Below are positions 55,868 through 64,000 of a stretch of 64,000 nucleotides of DNA, piece by piece. Numbering within the stretch: position 1 is the stretch's first letter; each line of letters begins with the position of its first letter. Origin of the DNA: Paraphoma chrysanthemicola (lineage: Eukaryota > Ascomycota > Dothideomycetes > Pleosporales > Phaeosphaeriaceae); NCBI GenBank assembly GCA_020744225.1, contig JAGMWG010000004.1, forward strand, positions 1,488,001 through 1,552,000. Direction: 5' to 3'. The notes beneath the pieces are model-generated. The model was given only the letters and a program-made list of their open reading frames with translations. It had not been told where the DNA came from and made no database searches. The position numbers and the translations under genes are program-made.

Positions 55868-58231
55868 TCAGTGTGCGACGGTGACATCCAAGCCCGACTG
55901 ATCGTGCTTGACGATGACCTTGGCCGTGTCTCCGCTTCTTATCTCGCCTCGAATGAGCTTGTCTGCTAGATTGTTGCCGATCTCCCGTGCGATGAGTCGG
56001 TTGAGAGGTCGCGCGCCAAATTTCGGGTCATATCCTCGGTCGCAGAGCCATTGCTTGGCATCGTCGGGACAGCTTAGTACGATGCGACGATCATCGAGTC
56101 GTTGCTGAAGCTCAATGAGTCTGATGTCGACGATCTCCCTAAGTGCCTCCCGAGAGAGACGCCGGAAGATGATGAATTCGTCAAGGCGGTTAAGGAACTC
56201 AGGTGGATACGTCGCAGCCACAACATCCATGACGGCGCTACGCACGCCAGGCGAGATCTCGCTGGAGTCCTTGTCGACTGAGTCGAGCGCATCATCGCCA
56301 ACAATGATGTTGGCACCAAGGTTCGAAGTCATGACAATGATTGTATTCCGGAAATCGACCTTGTGACCCTGCGCGTCTGTGAGGAACCCCTCGTCGAGGA
56401 CCTGGAGGAGAAGGGTCGAGATGTCCTTGTGAGCCTTCTCCCACTCGTCAAAGAGGAGCACGGCGTATGGCTTCCGTCGCACTGCCTCAGTGAGCTGACC
56501 AGCATCTTCGTAGCCGACATAGCCGGCTGGTGAGCCTATGAGTCTCGAGACGGTATGTTTCTCGCTGAACTCGCTCATGTCGAATCGAATGACAGCTTGA
56601 GGTGTACTGAAGAGATACTCTGCTAATCTCTTGCAGACTTCTGTCTTTCCAACGCCGGTGGGGCCGAGCATCATGAAAGATGCAATTGGCCTGTTCTCGC
56701 CAGATAGACCGGCCCGTTGCAGACGGATGGCATTTGCTACGGCTGTGAGCGCCTCGTCTTGTCCTTTTACGAATTGGCGAAGAGTGTCTTCCATGTGAAT
56801 GAGCTTCTCGGCTTCGCCGCTGTTAAGCTTGGAAAGCGGAATGCCGGTTGTTCGTGAAACGACCGAGGCGATATCGTCGGCTGTGACTGAGTCGTGGAGT
56901 AAGGAATCTGGACGGTCTCCGCCAGCTGCGACCTCTCCTTCCTTGGGAAGCTTCTGTTCCAATTCGGGTATCCTACTATATTGCAGCTCGCCAGCTCTGG
57001 CAAAATTGCCCTCTCGTCGTGCTATCTCAAGCTCCATCTTAGCTTTCTCGAGGTTCTCCTGGGCATTCTTAATTTCTTCGAGCTCCGCACGCTCTTTGTC
57101 CCATTTCTCGCTCAGTACTTTGACCTCATCCTGCTTCTTCTTCAGATTCTGCTCCAAGCGTTCCCGCCGCTCTTTACTGGCTACGTCCTTCTCTTTACGA
57201 AGAGACTCAAGCTCGATTTGGATGGTCATGATCTGTCGATCTAGTTCCTGAATGGCGTCCGGCTTGCTCTCTTGCTGGAGTCGCAGTGCGCTGGCGGCCT
57301 CGTCTACTAGATCTATAGCTTTGTCCGGAAGGAAGCGGTCGGTGATGTATCGGTTGCTGTACGACGCAGCGGCGACAAGGGCGTTATCGGTGATGCGGAC
57401 TCCATGATGCACCTCGTATCGCTCTTTGATCCCACGAAGGATAGAAATGGTGTCTTGCACTGTTGGCTCACCGACAACGATAGCTTGGAAACGTCTGGCA
57501 AGAGCTGCGTCCTTTTCGATTTGACGGTACTCGTTCAGCGTCGTTGCTCCACAGAGCTGGAGCTCGCCACGACTCAAGGCCGGCTTGAGCAAATTGCTTG
57601 CATCGATACTGCCCTCTGCCTTGCCTAAGCCTAGTAAGGTATGTAGCTCATCGACGAATAATATCACGCCTTTCTTAGCTTCCTCAACTTCCTTCAGGAC
57701 TTTCTTCAGTCGCTCTTCGAAGTCGCCGCGGAACTTGGCGCCTGCGATGAGAGACCCCAGATCTAAGCTTATGACGCGCTTGTCCTTAATCGACTCTGGG
57801 ACTTCTCCTCTGACGATGCGTTGCGCAAGGCCCTCGAGTATGGCTGTCTTTCCTGTCCCAGCGTTTCCGATGAGCACAGGATTGTTCTTGGTTCGTCTCG
57901 ACAAGATCTGTATCGTCCGCTGCACCTCGCTATCGCGTCCGATGACGGGGTCGAGCTTGCCATCACGGGCCCGTTTGGTAAGGTCCACTCCGTATTGCTC
58001 CAGCGCCGGCTTCTCTTCCCCACCACCCATGTCCATGCGGTGCGTGCCACCCGGCGGATGTGGTCGTCCACTCGCATAACCTCGAATGGCAGCGACTGGT
58101 CGTATTAAAGAGGGATATTGACTCGGGGGAAGTGTGGTGCGGAGACATGGGGGCGAACTGCGAATGGGTAGTGATCGTGGTGTCGAGGGAGTGATGCGTC
58201 TTGCGACGAGTCTTGCTCTACTTGTCAGCAT
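55868..58231 (-). CDS. HSP78: Mitochondrial ClpB-type disaggregase Hsp78
   Basis: Intronless, 787 aa from the ATG at 58231 (MLTSRARLVARR); the frame extends 11 codons upstream but starts with a non-ATG codon. The first 60 residues are Arg/Ser-rich with few acids, a mitochondrial presequence. The ClpB N-domain is absent, as in Hsp78. NBD1 has Walker A GNAGTGKT (122-129) and FVDELHTLLG; a coiled-coil middle domain runs about 329-440 (ELDRQIMTIQIELESL onward); NBD2 has GPTGVGKT (523-530) and LLFDEWEKAH. The C-terminal domain includes PPEFLNRLDEFIIF and GYDPKFGARPLNR. It should unfold and rescue aggregated matrix proteins with mitochondrial Hsp70. It is divergent from eEF1B-alpha with a 456-bp shared promoter. 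Confidence 0.95.
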   Translation of the reverse strand: MLTSRARLVARRITPSTPRSLPIRSSPPCLRTTLPPSQYPSLIRPVAAIRGYASGRPHPPGGTHRMDMGGGEEKPALEQYGVDLTKRARDGKLDPVIGRDSEVQRTIQILSRRTKNNPVLIGNAGTGKTAILEGLAQRIVRGEVPESIKDKRVISLDLGSLIAGAKFRGDFEERLKKVLKEVEEAKKGVILFVDELHTLLGLGKAEGSIDASNLLKPALSRGELQLCGATTLNEYRQIEKDAALARRFQAIVVGEPTVQDTISILRGIKERYEVHHGVRITDNALVAAASYSNRYITDRFLPDKAIDLVDEAASALRLQQESKPDAIQELDRQIMTIQIELESLRKEKDVASKERRERLEQNLKKKQDEVKVLSEKWDKERAELEEIKNAQENLEKAKMELEIARREGNFARAGELQYSRIPELEQKLPKEGEVAAGGDRPDSLLHDSVTADDIASVVSRTTGIPLSKLNSGEAEKLIHMEDTLRQFVKGQDEALTAVANAIRLQRAGLSGENRPIASFMMLGPTGVGKTEVCKRLAEYLFSTPQAVIRFDMSEFSEKHTVSRLIGSPAGYVGYEDAGQLTEAVRRKPYAVLLFDEWEKAHKDISTLLLQVLDEGFLTDAQGHKVDFRNTIIVMTSNLGANIIVGDDALDSVDKDSSEISPGVRSAVMDVVAATYPPEFLNRLDEFIIFRRLSREALREIVDIRLIELQQRLDDRRIVLSCPDDAKQWLCDRGYDPKFGARPLNRLIAREIGNNLADKLIRGEIRSGDTAKVIVKHDQSGLDVTVAH

Positions 58232-58687
58232 AGTGGTGTCGAAGGTTGTATGCACGCGGGTCAATGAGGATAAAAGATGTTCAAGGCATGATTATATTCG
58301 TATCGGACGGAGCGCGGGCACAGGCACTGTCGAAGATGCGAGACTTTTCCAGGTCATTCCACCACGCTTCGAGTCTCCAGACTGGAAGAACATGCAAAAT
58401 ACCACCTATTCGAGCAGGACAGGCACGCTTGACGGCCAAGAGGGACACGATCAAGCAATACCGCACAGCAATGGAGGTGAATGGACCAGAGGTAGCATTG
58501 GGCAGTGCATGGGCGGTAAGAACGTGCATGGGCTTGGCGCGGCAGGCACAGACGCGCCACTAGCGTTAAAAACTCCAAGCAGCGCAATTTGCGGTCTCGA
58601 AAACTCCTCCCAGTCATCCACCTTCCACACAACAACCGCAAACACATCCGTCGAATCTCCATACACGACATCAACACAATCGTAAAC
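58232..58687. promoter_or_regulatory. Shared promoter of HSP78 and eEF1B-alpha
   Basis: 456 bp between divergent starts. It has TTC and GAA half-sites around 58345-58395 (TTCC, TTCG, GGAAGAAC) but no clean nTTCnnGAAn array, so I do not call a heat-shock element. The translation-factor side shows pyrimidine-rich runs near 58608-58625. A short divergent region serving a stress gene and a growth gene is the main point. Confidence 0.45.
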
Positions 58688-59654
58688 ATGGGTTTCACCG
58701 ATCTGATCTCCGACGCGGGTCTCACCCTTTTGAACAACTGGGTCAAGACTCGCAGCTACATCGTTGGGTAAGTTGCTACCCCACCAATACTCCCTTTTGC
58801 GCGTGTTTTCTTCCAGCACCACACACTCTTGATTTCATGATGAGAACATTTGGTCCGTGTTAATGAGGCGGCTTAAGACCCCGCTATCTGAATACAAACC
58901 CAAGCGCTTGTCGCACCTCTGATCTACCCCTTCTTGTTGCTACTCTCTCAAGCCGTTTTTGAGGAGTCATCGCTAACAAGCGTGCAGCTACTCTCCGTCG
59001 CAGGCCGACGTCAAGGTCTACCAGCAGATCAAGCAGATCCCCGCGCCAGAGAAGTACCCATACGCATGGCGCTGGTACAACCACCTCCTTACTTTCGAGG
59101 GCGAGTTCGACACCCTTCCCGGTGACCCAACCAAGGACTTCACCGCATATGGCCCCGAGGCTTCGGAGCTCACCGTCAACCCTGCGGCGGCGCCTGAAAA
59201 GGCCGCTGAGGAGGATGACGACGAGGTCGACCTGTTCGGCAGCGACGAGGAGGAGGATGACGCAGAAGCTGAGAAGTTGAAGGCCGAGCGTCTGGCAGAA
59301 TACAACAAGAAGAAGGCCGGCAAGGTCAAGCCTGCCGCTAAGTCGATTGTCACACTCGACGTCAAGCCATGGGGTAAGTTGTGATCATGCCATCCGCGCG
59401 GAGCTACGCTAACATGGACCACAGACGATGAGACAGACATGGAGCAGCTCACCAAGAACGTTCTTGCCATCGAGCAGGACGGTCTCGTTTGGGGTGGCCA
59501 CAAGCTGGTTGCCGTTGGCTTCGGTATCAAGAAGCTCCAGCTGAACATTGTCATCGAGGACGACAAAGTCTCGCTAGATGACTTGCAGGCCAAGATTGAG
59601 GAGGATGAGGATCACGTCCAGTCCACCGATGTCGTCGCTATGCAGAAGTTGTAG
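58688..59654 (+). CDS. EFB1: Translation elongation factor eEF1B-alpha (EF-1 beta)
   Basis: join(58688..58767, 58988..59373, 59425..59654), 231 aa. It starts MGFTDLISDAGLTLLNNW, then YSPSQADVKVYQQI and YPYAWRWYNHLL, the GST-like N-terminal part. An acidic linker follows (EEDDDEVDLFGSDEEEDD), then KPAAKSIVTLDVKPWDDETD and the guanine-exchange domain ending VVAMQKL, the conserved C-terminus; VKPWDDET and GIKKLQLN are diagnostic. It reloads GTP onto eEF1A. The first intron (58768-58987, 220 nt) is far longer than others here and carries a U18-like snoRNA; the second is 51 nt. The host arrangement matches yeast EFB1. Confidence 0.96.
58831..58922 (+). ncRNA. U18-like box C/D snoRNA in eEF1B-alpha intron 1
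   Basis: Box C ATGATGA at 58837-58843, then a 12-nt guide TTGGTCCGTGTT (58850-58861) directly before a D'-like ATGA (58863-58866). The guide is the perfect complement of the conserved large-subunit rRNA stretch AACACGGACCAA. By the fifth-nucleotide rule the target is the A in the AACACGG part, which corresponds to yeast 25S A649, the known U18 site. A D box CTGA occurs at 58888-58891 and another at 58919-58922; I cannot tell which is used, and a terminal stem is weak, so the 3' end is uncertain. Yeast snR18 lies in the EFB1 intron too, which supports the call. Confidence 0.78.
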
Positions 59655-60956
59655 AGACTTTGTTACTTTCTTAACTACCTTTGCGCACACCTAGTCCTTG
59701 CTGGGCGATGCACTCACGACGAATGACGAATGACTGGCTGGCTGGGTTACGGGATCACGTCTTTACGAGAAGATGCTAGACGAAAAGTAACGACATGGCA
59801 GATCTGCCATTCCCATTGTGGGATACCACCCATCATTCCTCGCCCTTTACATTGCTCTTGTGATCATGACTTGTACATATGCGTTTGAGCTTGCTATGTG
59901 TCAGACCAGTCTGGTGGACTGCACTTTAAAGCCATGTAGACTAATCGCCTTGCGCAGATTGCTCTACCAACATGTCCTACCCGCATGTCTGACCTATTGC
60001 ATAGAACGGAGGTGCTAGTCATGGGGGTAGCGAGGGCCACAGTCAGCAATGTATTGCTGAATCAGCATTCTACGCAGTATGAAGGAGGAGCTTCAGCCAC
60101 TCAGACCGATCTGCTCGTCTACATGGGCTCGAACTAGACAGTAGGTTAATGCATCGCATATTGCACGATGACTATCTGTAAGGCGAAGCAGGTGTATAAA
60201 GTGTGCTGCCATGGCATGGCATCCAGTCTGGCATGAGACGCTCGCGGCGCTTGGCATGTAACATGGATTACTACTCCAACTAGCTGTACTTCACGGTTCT
60301 TCTAATCCACGCGACTTTGTCACTTCGTACGAGTCACTCATTTTTGTTTACAAAACTTCCTCGGGCAGGATTAGCCTTGCTCCTGCACCCTACCAGACCC
60401 GCTGGGACACGTCTCCCTTCACAATTGCAATTTGTGTCAAGAGCATCGTGAACAGATACAAGCACGATTGATACCTCAGTCATCTACTACATGCTGTAGC
60501 TAGGAGGTCTTCAATAACTCATCGAGGGAAAGTAAGGATCCTAGCCGTGTGCGAGGGCCTTCAGGAGCTTCCAAGGCTTCGAAAAGCTTAGCTGCAAAAC
60601 TCTAAGTTCCTGACTACGTCATTGGCGCGCAAAGTGGACATGAGACATCACAATCCTTCGACGCTTTGACTGACCTTCAAAGGTGCATAATATTGCTTCT
60701 GCGGCCTTACGCTCGGAGGGAATTGATCCACTCTGACTCGCGATACTGTTTTACTCGCTGCATCGGACGTACAGACAGACTCGCCCGCCGAGACGTTAGC
60801 AATCGTCCCAAGGTGCTACTGGATTTAAGCGGAGGGTCGGTCTCCTGACGTAAAGTTTATAATTGCTCCTTGACCACGTCTTCTTTCATGGTCTCGCGGA
60901 GATATACACTCTTGTTTCAACGCGCTCTCGTCGCATAACGACACATTGTCTCCACC
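59655..60956. other. Intergenic, no gene seen
   Basis: 1.3 kb between eEF1B-alpha and the MFS gene. Short frames only, without motifs; no tRNA B box. The right end should hold the transporter promoter. Confidence 0.5.
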
Positions 60957-62901
60957 ATGAATTCCGAAGACCGTTACATCGAGAGAAACGAGCGCGACGC
61001 CAGCCCTACGCGCTTCCCATCCTCCAACCCCGAGAAGGAGATCGAAGAACAACATGAGCCAATCGCGCGTACTGCGACCGTTTCGTCTAGCGGTTCAACA
61101 TCAACAACATCGTCAGATGCATCACACGCCGAGCGCGACGCAGGCCACATGTCGCGCATAGCAACGCAGCGAGATACCGAGGGCGAGCTCGCCGAACGCC
61201 ATCCCACAGCACTCAGTCGGATACAGACGCAACGAAGTCAACACAGCACGACCGTCGGTGGAGGACTCAGGAGTAGAACCAGGGATAGCAAGAGGCCGCT
61301 GCCAGCTTTTGGTGCAGGGAAACCGTTCCCACCACCACTACCTGAGCGAGAAGAATACGTTGTGGAGTTCGACGGGCCAGATGATCCGCTCCACGCCATG
61401 AATTGGCCCATCCGAAAGAAGCTTGCCACGGCAGCCATGCTTGGTTTCACGACATTGACTGCGGCGTTTGGCAGCTCGATTTTCTCCGCGGCAACGGGTG
61501 CTATACAACAACACTTTGGCGTTGGATCCGTTGTCGCAACCCTGGGTACCAGTTTGTATGTTTTGGGATTCGCAACTGGACCGATCATGTGGGCGCCGCT
61601 GTCAGAGCTGAAGGGTAGGCGGCTGCCATTGGTCATTGCATCGTTTGGATTTAGTGTATTCAACTTGGGAGTTGCGACTGGGAAGGATCTCCAGACGGTT
61701 CTGATCTGTCGATTCTTTGCTGGCTTCTTTGGCGCTTGTCCGCTGACTGTGAGTATTACCGACTCGACTTGTGACGATCACAGTGGCTGACTATCTTCAG
61801 TGCGTTGCCGCCGTGTTTTCCGATATGTTCGATAATCGCACCCGAGGCATGGCCATTACAATCTTCTCCATGACGGTATTCACTGGACCACTACTAGCAC
61901 CCTTCGTTGGTGGCTTCATCGTCATGTCGTACCTCGGATGGCGCTGGACCGAGTACATTGTAGCGATCATGGGCTTCGCATGTTTTACACTCAATCTCTT
62001 ATTCCTCAACGAGTCCTACCCGCCAGAGATTCTCGTCGTTAAAGCCTCAGAGCTTCGTCGGCGAACCAAGAACTGGGGGATCCATGCCAAGCAAGAAGAA
62101 ATCGAAGTCGACTTTCGCGAACTACTCGAGAAGAATTTCAGCAGACCTATCAGGATGCTTGTCACGGAGCGCATCGTGCTGCTACTGAGCGTCTACATGG
62201 CGTTCATCTACGGCCTCTTGTACCTCTTCCTGACTGCATACCCACTCGTTTTCCAAGGCGTCCACGGCATGAATCTAGGTGTTGGCGGTTTGCCTTTCTT
62301 TGGCATGATTACAGGCCAAATTCTCGCTGGTGGACTCATCTTCCTTCGCCAACCGGGCTACCAAAAGAAACTTGCCGCGAACAACAACATACCCCTTCCC
62401 GAATGGCGACTTCCCGAAGTCATTCTGGGTGGTGTGTGCTTCAGTATCGGCATTTTCTGGTTCGGCTGGACGGGTTATAAAGAGTCGATCCATTGGATAG
62501 TACCCACGCTTTCCGGTATCCTGATTGGATTCGGACTCCTCAGCATCTTTTTGCAAGCACTCAACTACCTCGTCGACGCATATCTCATGGTAATTTTCAC
62601 CTCTTCTCACACATTCTTGGTACTCGACTGACTTAACAAATAGTTCGCCGCCTCCGCCATCGCAGCAAACACCTTCCTCCGCTCCCTCTGCGGCGCCGCA
62701 TTTCCCCTCTTCGCACGCCAAATGTTTGAGGGCATGGGCATCGAGTGGGCATCTACACTCCTTGGTATCATCGCCGCACTGCTCGTTCCAGTGCCAATCT
62801 GGTTTTATCTTAAGGGAGCGAAGATTAGGGAGAAGAGTGCGTATGCGCCAACGGCGCCGAAACCTGCGCAGCAGGCTGCGGAGGAGAGTGATGGGAATTA
62901 G
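60957..62901 (+). CDS. DHA1-type MFS transporter (polyamine/multidrug type)
   Basis: join(60957..61748, 61801..62589, 62644..62901), 612 aa. A long cytoplasmic N-terminus (about 150 residues, Ser/Arg-rich) precedes FDGPDDPLHAMNWP, the segment usual just before helix 1 in this family. Twelve membrane helices can be placed. The DHA1 motif GPIMWAPLSELKGRR lies after helix 2, GLFRCRFFAGFFG-like ICRFFAGFFGACPLT in helix 4, and VFSDMFDNRTRGMAITIF in the following loop. NESYPPEIL marks the domain linker. The closest named relatives are Flu1/Tpo-type proton antiporters for polyamines or drugs; the substrate cannot be read. Introns are 52 and 54 nt and fit in phase. Confidence 0.9.
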
Positions 62902-64000
62902 AGTATGAAAAGAGAAGAGTTCACATGACTTTCTAGTGCTCAACTTTGTTCAGCGTAGCGTACAGCAGTCGAGCGGTTTTAGGCCAGTTGATAGTTCATG
63001 AAATGATACCCAGTTTTTTACCCTTAGTTCACAGAAGGCTGTATATCCTCACAGCACTTTCACATGCTTGTTCATGCTAGTCAACCCTGCTGAATACATC
63101 TTAGTCTTGCAGACCAATCAAAACGAGGACACGCATCCTCGCAGGCCCCGGTACTCCCCCTCACAAATCCGTACTTCTGACGCACAAGTTGAACAAAAAC
63201 TTACCCAAATAGGCAAAACATACCCCAGAGTGTGGATTGCAGTGAGTAGATTGCGTGCTCAGGAACCCGAGTCAAAAACTCTCCGAAAACGTTGGGATTG
63301 GAGAGTCTTCTTGGCAATATGGTTCTGGAACGGGGGCTAATGCATGTGGCGAGGTTGTCGGTACAAAAGACCGAGATTGGAAGGATGGTGGACGACGGCG
63401 GGGAATGGCGTTATTGTTGTGGCTAGAGCATGCGGCATGGACTAGGGGTGTGAGGTAATGGAGTGCTGGATGAGTGTTTCTCGTAATGGGTCTCTGGGAG
63501 CTTGAGAGGTTAGGAAGGAAGGTATTGGTTGTGAGTGGGTTAAAAGTCACAACACAACAAATGTCGCTGATTTGAATTTCGGATATAATAAGAGCTAGCT
63601 GTCTCTACTACAGTGAAAAGCTTATGCTAGATTCTTAAGCTTTGCGTGAGTGCTGTGTTGCTGATCTTGCAAACTATACTGCGTTCGGCGTTCGGCTTTG
63701 CAAGCTCCGCAAGAGCACGGTGTATTTGCGCGTCGAATATACATGTATGTACAGTATGCAAGCTTCGTATGAGTGCTGGTAAGCTTCTTCATGGACGAAA
63801 TGTGCATGTTCGCGTCGCCCTATTGAGAGTGGGTAGTCAATCGAGCATCCCGTATCGTACATCCTCTTTCCCGAACCCGTCTCAATCACAACACCGTATC
63901 CACTTATCACTACACTCGATCACATTCGCCACATTTACTCCCAAATTCCAAACCACCTCTTCACTCTCCTTCTCCTGACACCATCCTCCCCAACATAATA
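62902..64000. other. End of window, no gene supported
   Basis: Short frames only (for example 63068-63340 plus, 63272-63550 minus), without motifs or clear starts. The very end is AT- and C-rich and could be the leader of a gene beyond the window. Nothing can be assigned. Confidence 0.45.

Noticed and set aside
58340..58400. Heat-shock element upstream of HSP78
   Set aside because: TTC and GAA half-sites are present but not in alternating 5-bp spacing; not enough to call.
60931..60941. TCG-N5-CGA palindrome (AflR-type site) 16 bp before the MFS transporter ATG
   Set aside because: A six-base constraint is expected about once per 4 kb by chance, and the site is almost at the start codon; there is no other link between this transporter and the AflR-type gene.
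63068..63340. 90-codon plus-strand frame at the window end
   Set aside because: No motif, Arg/Gln-rich, overlapped by frames on both strands.

Overview
The window is nuclear DNA from a filamentous ascomycete (Pezizomycotina, probably Dothideomycetes; the class is an inference). The evidence is short spliceosomal introns of about 45-70 nt with CTRAC-like branch points, a HET-domain gene, two fungal-type transcription factors, a laccase, a GH78 rhamnosidase, an F-box protein and a DHA1 transporter. Genes are monocistronic and lie on both strands. All gene models below were spliced by hand by matching donor, acceptor and reading phase; none has transcript support.

0-16 kb, gene-rich: 3' part of the DEAD-box helicase DBP4, a fungal transcription-factor-domain gene (5 exons), a HET-domain gene, a 331-aa unknown protein (2 exons), a 7-exon WDR48/Bun107-type WD40 protein, a convergent Swt21/Gnr1/WRAP53-type WD40 protein, and a PET8-type mitochondrial S-adenosylmethionine carrier. 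16.3-20.2 kb has no gene I can support.

20-40 kb: a secreted Ser/Thr-rich protein, an ascomycete laccase, two small unknown proteins (148 and 97 aa), RNase P subunit Rpp40, a Sir2/Hst1 deacetylase convergent with nothing but followed tail-to-tail-like by Rpp40 on the same strand, an F-box protein divergent from SIR2, an aldo-keto reductase with two possible starts, a secreted alpha-L-rhamnosidase and a Nudix hydrolase.

40-52 kb is gene-poor: the only gene I can support is an AflR-type Zn2Cys6 regulator, with about 5.8 kb of empty sequence on one side and 4.8 kb on the other. No polyketide cluster is present in the window.

52-64 kb: MSH5 (7 exons), mitochondrial Hsp78, divergent translation factor eEF1B-alpha, and a DHA1/polyamine-type MFS transporter. 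The long first intron of eEF1B-alpha carries a box C/D element whose 12-nt guide matches large-subunit rRNA in the way U18 (snR18/SNORD18) does; in yeast U18 also sits in the EFB1 intron. This is the best-supported non-coding discovery here.

The genes do not form one pathway. Most are housekeeping (ribosome biogenesis, tRNA processing, chromatin, meiosis, mitochondrial protein quality, translation), mixed with accessory secreted enzymes and regulators.
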